This document shows, one piece after another, positions 33,485 through 44,462 of a DNA stretch of 64,000 nt. A program made the translations under genes and the position numbers. The notes under the pieces were generated by a model. It ran no database searches and was not told the origin of the DNA. It worked only from the letters and a program-made list of their open reading frames with translations. Origin of the DNA: Pyrenophora tritici-repentis (lineage: Eukaryota; Ascomycota; Dothideomycetes; Pleosporales; Pleosporaceae); contig NC_089390.1 in assembly GCF_003171515.1 (NCBI RefSeq), forward strand, positions 4,030,001 through 4,094,000, given 5' to 3'. The number at the start of each line of letters is the position of its first letter. Position 1 is the stretch's first letter.

Positions 33485-35126
33485 CTAGTCTTTCTTACTC
33501 CGGTCTGCTGCTATTTCCCCAACGATTGTCAAGTCCTCGGTCACCTCACTGTCCAGGTTTTCGGTTCTTTTATCCAGCTGTAGCCCACGTTAGTCCAATC
33601 AATACCGACATGAGGCTGGGTTCACTATATACTCACCCATTGCATCGCGGCTGTCGTGCCGAAGAATGCAAACACAACTACAATCATGGTGATGCATCCC
33701 TTTCGCCAATAAGGCGCATCAGTAGCTGGGTACAACGCGACACCCCAGAAGGTGTACAAAATCGACTGTACCATGCTCATAATGTAGAGGATCACAGATC
33801 GTGAAGCATCATCGCCACCACGCCGGCAAATGACACTAGCCCAGCCATACATTATCGGATTCACCATGTACGATGTTCCTGCCAGGTAAAAGGCAAAAAA
33901 TGTCCCGGCCGTCGAGAGTGTCGGAACGAGTAAGAGTATTGCAACGAGTAGCTGCAAGACCCCAGCCACGATGACGATGGGTATGCGACGATTGGTCATG
34001 TCTATGACATAGCCGGCGCCAATGTTTGAGACAATGGCGACAGCTTGAATACCTAGCGGGTATGTTGTGGGGGCATATGACGGGAACTTTTCAACGTTGG
34101 CCTTGAGCCAGAGCAAAAAGAGACCTTGCAAGACAATAGCTTCCAAAGCAGAGCCAACGATCGAATATAGGGTGAGTATGTAGACGTCCGGTTTAGCGAG
34201 TATACGCTTTGTAAGAGATTTGAGGCCAATATCATGGCTCCAGTCTCGCTTTGGTGGTAGTCGATCCAGTGCAAACTGTATATCTTCCTTGGTGAAATAT
34301 GGCGCGTTGGTGGATTCAGGGAGGTTGGGGAAGAACATCAGACCAAAGATGCCAAACGGTATTCCCATCGCACCATCTTGGAGATATCAGCACTAAACAA
34401 CAGTGACTAAAGCTGTACATACTGATGATGAAGACCCATTGCCATCCTGCAAGCGACGATTGCCCATGGAGGCTCTCATTCATGGCTGTCATCATTACGC
34501 CAGCAAACATGCTGCCAATCTGACCAATGGCAGTAAAGATGGCAGTTCTTTTTGCAATTTCCGATGGCGTATACCAAGATCCGAGAATGTAGATTGTGCC
34601 GCTATAGAGGCTCGACTCGAAGAATCCCTGCAGGAAGCGGACCACGCAGAGTTGGGCATAGGTCTTACAGGCTGCCGAGCACATGGTGAGACCGGACCAT
34701 ACTAGCAAAGTAAATGGAAGCCAGAAACGCGGAGGGACCTTTTGTATGATCAGAGCATGAGGTATCTGCCCAACACAGGCACCTGCAGTGAAGACTGAAA
34801 GCAGGACGCTATATTGGTTTCCCTGGAGATTGAGCGCCTCTTTCAATCCGGATACGTAGGCATTGGAGAATGCGGAGCGGTCCAGGTAGTTGAAAAAGTA
34901 AGCAGCACAGCAATATACCTGACACGACGTCAGTCACCACCGATTTACGCGTCATAACTAGTGGGTTTCCAAACCAAGATAAAACAATCTGCTGTGGGTT
35001 AGATTCGCAAATGCGCCAGGGACGTTGTGACGTTAACTTACCGAGCTTGCGAACCAGCCGCTTTTCGAGGTCTGCCATACTGTTCAGAGGTGTATAGCCA
35101 GCGCGATCATAAAACGAACGGAACAT
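33485..35126 (-). CDS. MFS transporter, allantoate permease-like (Dal5/ACS family)
   Basis: Five exons (35126-35042, 34991-34975, 34918-34423, 34376-33637, 33577-33485) encode 476 aa, in phase throughout. Exon 2 is a 17-nt microexon (34975-34991) needed to join VRKLADCFIL to VYCCAAYFFNYLDRSAFSNA. Family features: AYVSGLKEALNLQGNQYSVL, the TM4 region VVRFLQGFFESSLYSGTIYI, the inter-domain loop PNLPESTNAPYFTKEDIQFA, and TM7-12 with GYVIDMTNRRIPIVIVAGVL and YIMSMVQSILYTFWGVALYP. About 12 membrane helices are expected in the plasma membrane. This anion:cation symporter family carries allantoate, nicotinate, pantothenate, biotin or small peptides; which one cannot be told here. Confidence 0.87.
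34975..34991 (-). other. 17-nt coding microexon
   Basis: The exon is bounded by a 50-nt intron (34992-35041) and a 56-nt intron (34919-34974), both GT..AG. Direct joining of its neighbours shifts the frame. With the microexon, one continuous TM1 segment typical of the family results. Confidence 0.75.
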
Positions 35127-35714
35127 ATTTCCGTCCGCTTATGAGGTGGGTCACAGCCGAGGCGGAGGGGAAGTAATTTGGTGCGACACCATCATGGTAC
35201 TTTTCGAAAGCTGACCAATAATATCGGGCCTTTTATCAAGCGATTTTTTATCTCTACAGTCTTGGTGTACAAGACGCTATCGTGGTTTTGGTGATAGGGC
35301 GTGACATATCCGGCCCACATGAATGGTATAAAAGTTGACGCTCGCTTGGAGCGGCGTGGGTGATGGCACGGGCATGACCTAATACCGCTCAGTTTAGTCG
35401 TAATCTTCTCTGCCCTAAACATAGTTTTTAGCATCAGGCGTGAGGATTGATTAGATTCCTAACTATAGGCTCAAGGCCCATCCCCTAGAAGCTCCTGGCT
35501 GATACCAAAGTATTCTCTTCAATAGCAGGAAAGAGTCAAATGTTGATGTGAGCGACGACGGACAAAGGCCCGAAAGAACGATTGCATGCAAACGAGACAC
35601 CAGCGGCAAGCGCGCCTCCATCTTAATCACCAACTCAGATGCGCTTCTTACCCTCTATACCAAGATTATTGCCACTCGACCTAACAATACTCTAGCCTGT
35701 CCCGGACCACAAGC
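35127..35714. promoter_or_regulatory. Divergent intergenic region MFS / esterase
   Basis: It lies between outward-facing starts and should contain both promoters. An 80-codon minus-strand ORF here has no recognisable content. Confidence 0.4.
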
Positions 35715-36548
35715 ATGTACCTAGCCCAACCCAGCTCACCCAACCCGCCACCCCCCAAGCTCCCCAAAATGACCAATGTATCCACCCCACACATCATCCC
35801 GCCAACGATATCCCACAAGCACACCGTGATATTCCTCCACGGCCGCGGCAGCGACGCCGAAACTTTTGCTTCAGAAGTCTTTGAATCCCAGGATAGCTCA
35901 TCCCGCTTCTTCACCGACATCTTTCCTAGCGTGAAATGGATATTCCCTCGAGCCCCGTTTCGGTTCCCCCAGAAGGATGACAACGATGATGACATGCCAG
36001 TCTCCACCGCCGAGGAAAGAATAGATGAAGAAGAAAAAGAAACGGGTGAAACACAATGGTTCGACATGGCCACTCCCCAACATCCCCAACAAGACCCAGA
36101 GAGACAAAAGCCCGGTCTATGGCAAAGCGTGGATCTGGTCCTCAAGATCCTCAGGCACGAGATTGAGATAGTCGGTATGCAGAATGTGGTCTTGGCTGGA
36201 ATAAGTCAGGGATGTGCTACTGGCATCTTTTCACTCTTGGCGTCGGGCATGCAAGTAGGCGGGTTCGTGGGGCTGTGTGGATGGTTGCCGTTGGCAGAAG
36301 AGCTAAACTCTGTGATGCACGTCCCTGGGCGAGCGCAGGCTGTGACCAAGACGCCGGTTTTGTTGCAGCATTGCAAGGACGACCAGGTCGTGCCGGTTGA
36401 GAATGGGGAGGACCTGAGGATGAGGCTGGAAGAGATGCGCATCCAAGTCAAATTTGACTGCTTTGATCATGGGGGACACTGGCTGAATGAGCCCGAGGGC
36501 ATGGATGGCATTGTGCGATTTCTCCAGGACGTTTTCAAGGGCACCTGA
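35715..36548 (+). CDS. Acyl-protein thioesterase / phospholipase-carboxylesterase-like hydrolase
   Basis: A single exon of 277 aa. The alpha/beta-hydrolase core is clear: HTVIFLHGRGSDAETFAS (oxyanion region, residues 36-53), VKWIFPRAPFR, the nucleophile elbow AGISQGCATG with Ser164, LLQHCKDDQVVPVENG with the acid at Asp222/223, and FDHGGHWLNEPEG with His255. The complete Ser-Asp-His triad suggests an active esterase. The family includes Apt1-type enzymes that remove palmitate from proteins and small carboxylesterases. It is slightly longer than canonical Apt1 (about 230 aa) because of a Pro-rich N-terminus and an acidic insert at about 88-113. No signal peptide is seen, so it is likely cytosolic. 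Confidence 0.87.
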   Translation: MYLAQPSSPNPPPPKLPKMTNVSTPHIIPPTISHKHTVIFLHGRGSDAETFASEVFESQDSSSRFFTDIFPSVKWIFPRAPFRFPQKDDNDDDMPVSTAEERIDEEEKETGETQWFDMATPQHPQQDPERQKPGLWQSVDLVLKILRHEIEIVGMQNVVLAGISQGCATGIFSLLASGMQVGGFVGLCGWLPLAEELNSVMHVPGRAQAVTKTPVLLQHCKDDQVVPVENGEDLRMRLEEMRIQVKFDCFDHGGHWLNEPEGMDGIVRFLQDVFKGT

Positions 36549-36641
36549 GGTATTAGGTACAAGAACGAGGTGGTCGTATGCAGCAGGATGGTAGAAATGA
36601 GGTTTCAGCTGAATCCTCAATCTATTGGCCGCTCGGACATT

Positions 36642-38621
36642 CTATAGTAAGGTCTTTCCGGCCCTCAGCGCCTCTAGATCCTCTATTGTAAATCTCACAT
36701 ATCTGTCTTGGCCCGGCTTGGACCACATGACAACATCATCATTACCACCCGCAACCTTGCTTCCATACTTGTCCAACTCGATGCCTTCTTCTCGCAACGG
36801 TGCCTTGTTTTGCTTCTGATTATCCGTATTGCTGCCCTCCCGCACCAAGCGCACGAAGACTGGCACCGCATATCTCGGCAGCTTACTTCGCGCGTATTGT
36901 AGTAGCGCTTTCCAGTCGAAGCTCTCTGGGTTGGTGCCATCGCGGAGGCGTAGGGCTACGCAGCCAGCGCGGCCGTCATGGCGCGGGACAAGCGTGCCGT
37001 AGACGATAGCTTCATCGACACCTGGATACTTACCCAAAGCTTCTGCTACCTCGGCGGTGGAAACGTTTTCCGACTTCCATCGGAACGTATCTCCAAGGCG
37101 ATCGTGAAAGTACCAACGCCCATCATCATCCCGTCTCAACGAATCCCCAGATCGATAGTACAAGTCTCCCTTCTTGAACACATCTTTTGCAAACTTCTTA
37201 GCGGTTGCTTGAGGATTGTTGTGGTATCCAGCAAATGCTTTCTCGTCGGGTACAGCAACGATGATCTCCCCACCTTCCTTGTACGAGTTGCGCTTGGCGA
37301 AACCAGTTCTAGGGTCGCGTATCATATCGCCGGTTTCCGGGTCAATAGCTACAGGCACCCATATGTTTTTGAGAGCTTGTCGAAGGATAGCTCCGGTGTG
37401 ACCGATCGTCGCTGCTGTGAAAGGGCCTCTGCTATGGATGGCCATAACCAGTACTCCCTCTGTAGAATTGAAGAATTCAATGACTTCGGGTACGTTGAAG
37501 CGCTCCTTGAATCGATCCCAGACGTCGGGTCGCAGGCCATTTCCAAACATTCCGCGCAGCCGGTGATCCCGTTCCTTAGGATGGGGTGGAGCCATAAGTA
37601 GGTATCGTGCTGTCTCGCCAACGTAGACGAATATTGTGGCCTGTGAATCGTGGATATCGTCCCAAAATGTACTAACGGAGAATTTACGACCTATAGCGAG
37701 ACTAACTCCCGAAGTCAACGAGCTCATGGCAGAAATGCCGCCGGTGCCATGGAATAGAGGCATGCAGACGTACCACCGGTCCCCGTCTGGTCCAGCTTTC
37801 TGATTAAAAGGGAGCTCGTCCGGGCTCCCTCGGTCATGGAACCGACTAACAGTGTACTTGCCTGCCTTAGGCAGCCCTGTTGTTCCTGATGTGTACAATA
37901 GACACATAGGGTCATTTCCAACGACATTCTCCCTATATTCGTCCCCAGGGACTTTGATACTTCCCGCATAAACAGTTTTCAGCAATTCTCCATCCACTCT
38001 GAATGCGGCAACGCCCATCTCCTCTACTTTTTCTTTGACACTCTCAAATCTCTCCATGCAGCCCTCTTCTTGATCGACAAGAAGAAATTTTGCCCCGGCA
38101 ACTTTCAAGCAATGTACCAGCCCGTCTCCCTTCAAATTGTAGTTTAGATGTGCCGGTGCACAACCAATGCAGAACAGGCCGAGCCAAATCGCCATGAAAT
38201 CTGCGGAATTCATGAGGCAGGTAGCAACTAGGTCGCCAGATTTCACACCTTGGTCGAGGAAGAAGTTTGCCCATTGGACGGAGCGATCGTGGATTTGTTG
38301 CCATGTGTAGGACTTTTCGCGGGTCCAGATGCATAGGCTGTTGCGGTGTTTCGAGACTTGTGGCGCGAATCCGTACCAAGGACATTCGCGTCTATTTTTC
38401 ACTGTGGTGAGTTAGCACATACAAGACGCGCTCCAGTTTCTTCGTGATATTTCGTGATATTTGGAGATGTCAAGTTTCGTACCGAGCTGGCTATAGTACT
38501 TCTGAACTTTGCTTCTGGACCTTATTGCGTCAATGTCCTGCGCAATGTGATATTTGGCATTGAGGTATGCTGCGACACTGGTTACGGCTGCTACTGATGC
38601 AGCAGCGACTGTTGCATCCAT
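36642..38621 (-). CDS. FAT1: Fat1-type very-long-chain acyl-CoA synthetase / fatty acid transporter
   Basis: Two exons (38621-38483, 38401-36642) encode 632 aa, the usual FATP/Fat1 size. The hydrophobic N-terminus (AAASVAAVTSVAAYLNAKY) is a likely membrane anchor. The adenylate-forming AMP motif YTSGTTGLPK is at about 216-225, WYVCMPLFHGTGG follows, and the FATP-type C-terminal motif is YFHDRLGDTFRWKSENVSTA. It activates long and very-long fatty acids to acyl-CoA with ATP and couples this to uptake; yeast Fat1 is at the ER, lipid droplets and plasma membrane, and some fungal paralogues are peroxisomal. No PTS1 is present (ends AGKTLL). Splicing at GTACGA joins SQL to VKNRRECPWYGF in frame. 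It converges with the esterase gene. Confidence 0.92.
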
Positions 38622-39156
38622 TTCGACTTTTATCTTGTGTATCGCTATCGTTCAAGTTATGTGGACGGGGTGGTAGAAGTAAAAATGATCAGGGAGCATA
38701 CCGCTCAGGAGTGATCTCCATGGTCCTTGACGGTATCTCTTCCGGAACCGATGGGAAGCTAAAAAGATGCCGAGGTTTGTCCAGACATGACGCGTAGGTA
38801 GTGCGGGGATCATTTAGCGTGTTTACGTATGGACGATAGGCATGAATGGCGCACAGAAGCCTTTCGGAGGCGAGGTATGATCTAGCGGCTTTCGGAAACC
38901 TTGGTATCATGCCATTGCTCGGGTTCAAGCCTCGAGGCCACGGATTACGGATAACAAGAAGACCTAAATAGCTCATCATGACAAATGCTGGCATGATGCG
39001 TCGACTTTGATATCGACTGCTGATTTTGATTTTGGAAACAAGCGGTACTTCTTGACCGCGGGGTCCGTGGAAATTGCGGTACATTGACGACGTCTGCTCT
39101 GAGACTAATCGTGTTTTCTTCATACCCCCATATATCCTATTTATACCATGTCCGTA
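38622..39156. promoter_or_regulatory. Upstream region of FAT1, doubtful ORF inside
   Basis: This holds the FAT1 promoter and the 3' end of the next MFS gene. A 144-codon minus-strand ORF (39123-38689) with an ATG is present but has no recognised domain. Confidence 0.4.
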
Positions 39157-40616
39157 TCATGCTACTTTCTTCTCCTTCTTCCCTACATTTTCAGTTCCAG
39201 GTGGGACCTTGAGTCCTCCAAAGACCAATGCTGCGACGGCGACCATGCCAGCAGCTCCGGTTGCGTATGCAGTTTCCCGACCCGCCCACCAGTATAGGGT
39301 GCAAAATATGAGGGGACCGAGCGACCGACCGATCTGGCCTATTGAGCATTAGTATTGTGAGACGAGTGCGATTTGTACAAGAGCGCTTACCAAAACTTCG
39401 ATGGTTCCCAAGCTTGTTGCCGCGCTCGTCAGCGCTCGCTTCGAATGACGAGAGGCTGTTGAGGCCAGTAACAACTGTGGCACTTGTTACAGCCAGGAGT
39501 GCAGCTGCTCCGTATAGGGCGCCCTGTGTTTGTACCCTGCCCAGCATGACGAAAGCTATCGTACAACTGATGACACCCATCTGCACAACTTTCAAAGGGT
39601 GCATACGTCGCACTACAGATGCTTGAAGTAGAGAAGCTACAAGGCCGATAAAGCCAAGCAGGCGACCGGAATCCTTGGCCTGGTAAGAAAAGAGATCGTA
39701 TGTCATAAAAGGGAGCGAGAACTCCATGCCGCTGAAGAAGAGGATGAAGGTGAAATGTGTGGCGTTCAGGAGAGTATGCGAGTTTGTGCGCGCGCGGGGT
39801 TTCGGTGCTTCGATGCCTTTTGCGTGTCCGTTGGCAGAGCCATTCTGGGATGCGTTCGCTGACGGTAGCGTTTCTGGGAGGCTCGTGTAGAGATAGATGG
39901 TCTCGGAAACAATCAGGAAGAGTGAGAAGCCGGCGGCCATGGCGAACGGGTTGTTGTCCATGATGTGAAGGGTGGAAAGGTATGCGCCCAGTGCAGGTCC
40001 AAAGGTGAAGGCGATGCTGAAGCATACACCCACAAGCGCCATTGTTGCGCCTCTCTGGCTGTCGTCGCTAATGTCAGTGGCAATGGCCATTGCCAGCTGC
40101 ACATTGCCCTCACTCAAGCCTCCGACGACGCGACTTGCAAGAAAGGTACGAAAGTCTGTAGCTGCGACCCATAGTGCAACGCTAAAAATGTTGCCCACCA
40201 TTGACCACAGCAGCGCCGTGCGCCTGCCATATTTGTCGGAGAGGGTGCCAATGAAAGGCGAGGCGATGGCCTGGCAAAGGGAGAAGAGCGAGCCGAGAGC
40301 GCCGCCGAGCAGGACGATGTCGTAGCGCGAGTTTATGGGTTTGGCGAACGAGTTCTTGTACGCGTTGAGCCCGGCGAGGATCTTGGACAGGATGGTATTT
40401 GGGTCTCCAGTCTCATGATTGCGATAGAACTCGATGAGTTTTGGAAAGAGGGGAAGGATGAAAGTGAAGGATATCTGGTAGCGTGTCAGCCCGGGTAAGA
40501 CACATGGTCGCACACGACTATGGATGACGTACCAGGTCAAGCAGCAGCGAAATGAAGAGCACCTTCAATACTCTCTTCCGCAATAGCGGAGACACTGGCG
40601 TAGATTGTGAGGCCAT
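39157..40616 (-). CDS. MFS transporter, MFSD10/Tetracycline-resistance-like
   Basis: Three exons (40616-40533, 40474-39391, 39338-39157) encode 449 aa with matching phases. The short cytosolic head (MASQSTPVSPLLRKRVLKVL) leads into TM1. The loop-2/3 MFS signature is SPFIGTLSDKYGRRTALLWS, and TM4-5 contain LASRVVGGLSEGNVQLAMAI and GVCFSIAFTFGPALGAYLST. A polar linker with SANASQNGSANGHAKG separates the two halves. The tail ends NVGKKEKKVA, a Lys-rich cytosolic end. Such MFSD10-like transporters belong to the drug:H+ antiporter-like branch; fungal members are poorly characterised and the substrate is unknown. The second intron joins RSFG to QIGRSLGPLIFC, typical of TM11. Confidence 0.87.
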
Positions 40617-41279
40617 TTTCGAAACAAAAAGTCAAAGTTCAAAATGTAAATGGCAAGATGGCGGCTGACGCGCAGGCGCGAATGGAAACGTGGACGGAAC
40701 TAATCAACGACAGCTGTCTGGGTAAAAGCAGTGGGAGCGAAAGGAGGTAATCTAATCCAGGTCGGATTATGAAGCTTTCATTTAGTTAGTCGGCTATAAT
40801 TAGGCCAGAATGTATCTTGTAGTCATTGGTGGCGGGTGCGCAAGCTGTAAGTGTAAATCGAGAAGGCCGCCTTCGTCCGTCGTGGCTCCGTCGTGAAACA
40901 GTTTGAGCGCTATGAGGTGGAACCATGACCGAGGGCGGTGCTGTCAGACAAGCGCAAATTACCTTGATGACAGGCCATGACAGGTCGGTTTTGGCGCGGT
41001 AGTCAGCGCCATTAGTGCAGTCACGGCTACGTGGTTGTAATAGAAATGCTATTGATATGGATACGGCGCGAAGAAGAGCAGTGACATTGTTATCCCTATG
41101 GGGGTGACATGATTGAGTCCGGGGGCCGAGGCTGTGGATTTGTGTCGATCACCAACCATGGCGGCCAGCCGACGATGCCGACGGAGTTGCTCCGGACAGC
41201 TAGACTACTGACATTAATGTTATATTGACTTGTTTCTCAGCAAATCTCGCCGTGGGCATCCGCATCATTCACTTGCGCC
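40617..41279. promoter_or_regulatory. Divergent intergenic region MFS / thioesterase
   Basis: The 663 bases between outward-facing starts should hold both promoters. No ORF or repeat of note was seen. Confidence 0.4.
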
Positions 41280-41952
41280 ATGAGTAATTCTAAAGCAGAT
41301 CAGCAAAAGGCCATGGCGGCGGTACGCGCCCTTTTCGAAAAGTACGATTTGCTTGAAGCTCGTAGACCGCAAGGCCATTCAGTAAGGCAAGATATGCTTG
41401 ATTTACTCTTCAGATGCTAAATTCCGGTTAGGACTTTGACCGGCAAGTCATGGAAAGCCTGAAGCTGGTGGATGCCAGCCTCGATGGAAGCGTGACTTTT
41501 GAACTCGACATGACACCAAACTTCTCCAACCTGAATGGTAAGCTATTGTCGCGTTATCTGCCAACCGCAGCTAAAGTACAGTAGATGTCATGCACGGCGG
41601 GGCCGCGGGCGTCATATTCGACATGGCTACTACAGCCGCCCTCTGTCCGCTTGCCCGTCCTCGGTCCTGGGAATTCATGGCCGGAGTATCGCGATCGCTC
41701 AACATATCCTACCTCAAGGCAGTTCCGATCGGTATCAAGGTTCGACTGAACAGCAAAGTCATGAGTGTGGGGAAGCAGATGGCCATGGTTCGTGGCGAAA
41801 TGACCAGTCTTGATGGCAAGACGACGTACTGTACCGTAGAGCATCACAAGGTGAATGCACAAGTGTTACCCCATCATCAAAGCGTGGAAACACAGTGGGA
41901 TGAGGAATTTGCAAGTGAGTGGAAAGCGAAAGAGGTGCAAAGCAAGTTGTAG
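41280..41952 (+). CDS. Hotdog-fold acyl-CoA thioesterase (PaaI/ACOT13-like)
   Basis: Three exons (41280-41381, 41432-41537, 41582-41952) encode 192 aa. The PaaI/ACOT13 hotdog motif is VMHGGAAGVIFDMATTAAL (about residues 72-90): an HGG turn followed by the long central helix carrying the catalytic Asp. Preceding strands (DGSVTFELDMTPNFSNLNV) and following strands (SLNISYLKAVPIGIKVRLNS, VRGEMTSLDGKTTYCTVEHH) complete the fold. Enzymes of this family hydrolyse medium to long acyl-CoA to free acid and CoA, typically as tetramers, in mitochondria or cytosol. No clear targeting sequence is visible. Introns are 50 and 44 nt. It converges with the mS33 gene. Confidence 0.88.
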
Positions 41953-42041
41953 AAGATGTGAATGCATGGTACATGTAAGTAACCATGTGTTGTACACTAG
42001 AATTACAATACCCTGTGACGGTGGCGCTGCTCTGGCTCTGC

Positions 42042-42468
42042 TCACTTCCTCTTGTTGAACTTTTTTGATTCTACACAGAATTAGCGATTGTATGTAAACG
42101 TGTTTAAATTCGGCGCTCACCGGCAGCTGTCCTCTTCTTCTTGGGCGGACTCTTTCCTCTTGACTTTGCAACGTTCAAGTGCTCTAGCCAGTCTTCCTCC
42201 TCTTCGTCTAGAATCTGGTGCTCCGGGTAGAGTTTTCGCAATTGACTAATCGTTCCTATGCGCGGGGGGTAGTAGGATGCCACTGCGGGACCTTTGAGGC
42301 GCTGGTGGAGGATGCGGGAGCCGAGACGAAGGCGTTCGGGGTTGTAGGTGGTGTTGAAGACGTTGCACTGGACCTACACTTATTAGCAAGACGTCATGTG
42401 ATATAAAGCAAACATCAGCCATTCCATACCCTCATGAGGTCCAGAACGCGATGCCGTGCGACGGCCAT
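42042..42468 (-). CDS. RSM27: Mitochondrial small-subunit ribosomal protein mS33 (Rsm27 family)
   Basis: Three exons (42468-42430, 42373-42121, 42070-42042) encode 106 aa; no single reading frame covers it. The protein starts MAVARHRVLDLMRVQCNVFN. The mS33 core is PERLRLGSRILHQRLKGPAV, followed by SYYPPRIGTISQLRKLYP, an acidic DEEEEDWLEHL and the basic tail SPPKKKRTAAESKKFNKRK. This matches the short fungal mS33/Rsm27 proteins of the mitoribosomal 37S head. The basic N-terminus can serve as mitochondrial targeting. Phases match at both introns (56 and 50 nt). It is head-to-head with the RNase III gene, the start codons being 169 bases apart, so the two share an upstream region. Confidence 0.9.
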
Positions 42469-42637
42469 GGCAACTGCGACTACGACTGCGACTGTAATAC
42501 CACTGGCGCGCAATTGCGGGCAAGAGTGAAATGTGATGCGGAGGTGTCCTTGGCGCCCGCAGCTAACTTAGCGTCGCAAACCGCCCGTGTACAATTTCAT
42601 CAACACATCCGCCAACATCTTCTACATCAAAACAATC

Positions 42638-43942
42638 ATGGCATCGCAGAAACGCGGCGGGGGGTTTAACCACTATGGTCGCGACCAAAATGCCAAGAAA
42701 CATCAGCCCCAGCATCGCAATCCACCACCGCCTGAGCTTTCCTCAAAAGACATGCAAACAGGTCTCGTCGCACTGCTGGATCGCTTCGTTGCCGACGAGA
42801 CAAAATGTGGTGCAGACAAAGAAGCTCTCCACCACGCCAACGAGCTCCGCCGACTGCTATGCGCCCGCGACAACACGACTTCCTCACACGCCAAGCGTGA
42901 ACTCGACGAGAAACGGCCTGACAAGGCTGTGAAGGTGGCCATACCTGACTACGTAGACCGCAAAGTCCGCGCCGCCAAAGACCTGCCGCCTCTCCCTCCC
43001 ATTAGCGAACCCCACCTCCACGAAGCCGTCTTCACCCATCGATCCGCCATCTTCGACCCAAGCATCCCTGGCTCCGCGTTGGGTCAAGATCTCAGCCTAG
43101 ACTACGAACGTCTAGAACTTCTTGGTGACGCCTACATTGAACTCATTGCCTCCCGCGCTCTCTACAACCGCTTTCCGCATGTTGACGTGCCCGAGTTGTG
43201 CATGTGGCGCGAACGCCTCGTTGAGAATTCGACCCTGGGCAAATTCTCCCATGCCTATGGCTTTCCAGATCGACTGAAGCACCGCGCCATGTGGGACAAA
43301 ACCTCCAAACAGTACCAAAAGGTAGTTGCCGACATAGTCGAGGCATATGTCGCCGCCGTTGTGCTCTCAGACCCGGACAACGGCTTCGAGACTGCCGAAG
43401 CATGGCTTACCGAGCTATGGGCACCACAACTGCTGGGCTTCCGAGAAAAGATCATTGAGAACCCGCAAGCGCGCAACGAGCTTAATAGGCTGGTTCTTGG
43501 CAAAGACGTCAAGCTCATCACAAAGGAAGAGAAGCCGATGAGCTACGACGAGAACAGCATTCAGTGCTATTACATTGGCATTTACCTCACCGGCTGGGGA
43601 TACAAGGACGAGTGGCTTGGTAGTGGACATGGGCAGAACAAGGTTCAGGCTGGAGTTGCTGCAGCTGCTGATGCACTGAAGCGAGACAGTCCTGTGCTCA
43701 AGGATGCCATACGGCAGAAGAATGAGCTAAGGGTAGCACGACTAAAAGAACAGGAAGAGAAGGCCAAAACTAAAGAAGACGCTGACCAGCAGGTTATCCC
43801 TGCTGCTGAAGAGCCAAAAGATACGAACAAAACCGAACAGGACATTCAAGTCAAGAAGCGGAAGAAGGAAGACGATAGTGCTTCGCCTGACAAGAAGAAA
43901 CATAAGAAGGAAAAGAAAGACAAAAAGGACAAGAAACACTAG
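42638..43942 (+). CDS. RNase III family protein (Rnt1-like)
   Basis: The frame is open further upstream, but the first ATG is at 42638, giving 434 aa in one exon. A polar N-terminus with His/Pro/Gln is followed by one RNase III domain: LHEAVFTHRSAIFDPS, the signature DYERLELLGDAYIEL (about 155-169), VENSTLGKFSHAYGFPDRL, and KVVADIVEAYVAAVVLSD with Asp and Glu at about 232 and 235 completing the acidic metal site. A weak double-stranded-RNA-binding-like segment follows (YYIGIYLTGWGYKDEWLGSG, then QNKVQAGVAAAADALKR). The tail is strongly Lys-rich (KKRKKEDDSASPDKKKHKK), consistent with a nuclear or nucleolar enzyme. Yeast Rnt1 cleaves pre-rRNA and snRNA/snoRNA precursors; a mitoribosomal mL44-type role was considered but the tail argues against it. 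Confidence 0.88.
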   Translation: MASQKRGGGFNHYGRDQNAKKHQPQHRNPPPPELSSKDMQTGLVALLDRFVADETKCGADKEALHHANELRRLLCARDNTTSSHAKRELDEKRPDKAVKVAIPDYVDRKVRAAKDLPPLPPISEPHLHEAVFTHRSAIFDPSIPGSALGQDLSLDYERLELLGDAYIELIASRALYNRFPHVDVPELCMWRERLVENSTLGKFSHAYGFPDRLKHRAMWDKTSKQYQKVVADIVEAYVAAVVLSDPDNGFETAEAWLTELWAPQLLGFREKIIENPQARNELNRLVLGKDVKLITKEEKPMSYDENSIQCYYIGIYLTGWGYKDEWLGSGHGQNKVQAGVAAAADALKRDSPVLKDAIRQKNELRVARLKEQEEKAKTKEDADQQVIPAAEEPKDTNKTEQDIQVKKRKKEDDSASPDKKKHKKEKKDKKDKKH

Positions 43943-44462
43943 GCTCTAGCTGCTAGCAGTAGCTCCAAGTCCCGGTCGTATCAATTGGTCAAATGCTCCC
44001 CTAGGCACCCGAAGCTGCTCTTGGTCTTTACTATCAAGTAGACCTCTCATACGTCTGTTACATGTATGGAGCCAAGGTAAGGGTCATATCACTCAAGTCG
44101 CGGCAAGGTAGGTAGGTAGGTAGCCGTTAAGATATGTCCTATGGATCGATCCCCAGCTAACTCTGTCCGTACCTGGAGGTTCAATTAGCACGTGTATGTG
44201 TCGTCAACACCTCATCTGGTAGCCTTGTTAAGAACTTGAAGTGTCATGAGGACCTCCATATACCTCCAGCAGGACCTAGCTATTGATATGGCTACCCCGC
44301 ATTTCCTTTAGTACCGCTATAGTCTTGTAGTCAGCAATACCGCTTACCCAGTAAGCTGAATTGATTCCATCTTAACTCGGATACTATCCAAATCATCAGC
44401 TCTATTGAGAGCAGTTTTGGTATACAACCTTGAACGCCATGCAAATGTCCTTAACCCCGTCT
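43943..44462. other. Intergenic between convergent genes
   Basis: It contains the 3' ends of the RNase III and GARS genes and a (GGTA)4 microsatellite at 44107-44122. At 520 bases it is too short to hold the AIR synthetase domain expected after GARS in many fungi. Confidence 0.6.
44107..44122 (+). repeat. (GGTA)4 microsatellite
   Basis: Four exact GGTA units lie in the convergent intergenic space. They have no apparent function. Confidence 0.85.

Noticed and set aside
38689..39123. 144-codon minus-strand ORF with ATG and stop between FAT1 and an MFS gene
   Set aside because: It has no recognised domain and lies exactly where the FAT1 promoter should be. Expression data could revive it.
42638..43942. 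Reading the RNase III gene as mitoribosomal mL44
   Set aside because: The catalytic acidic residues look intact and the Lys-rich tail suggests a nuclear enzyme.
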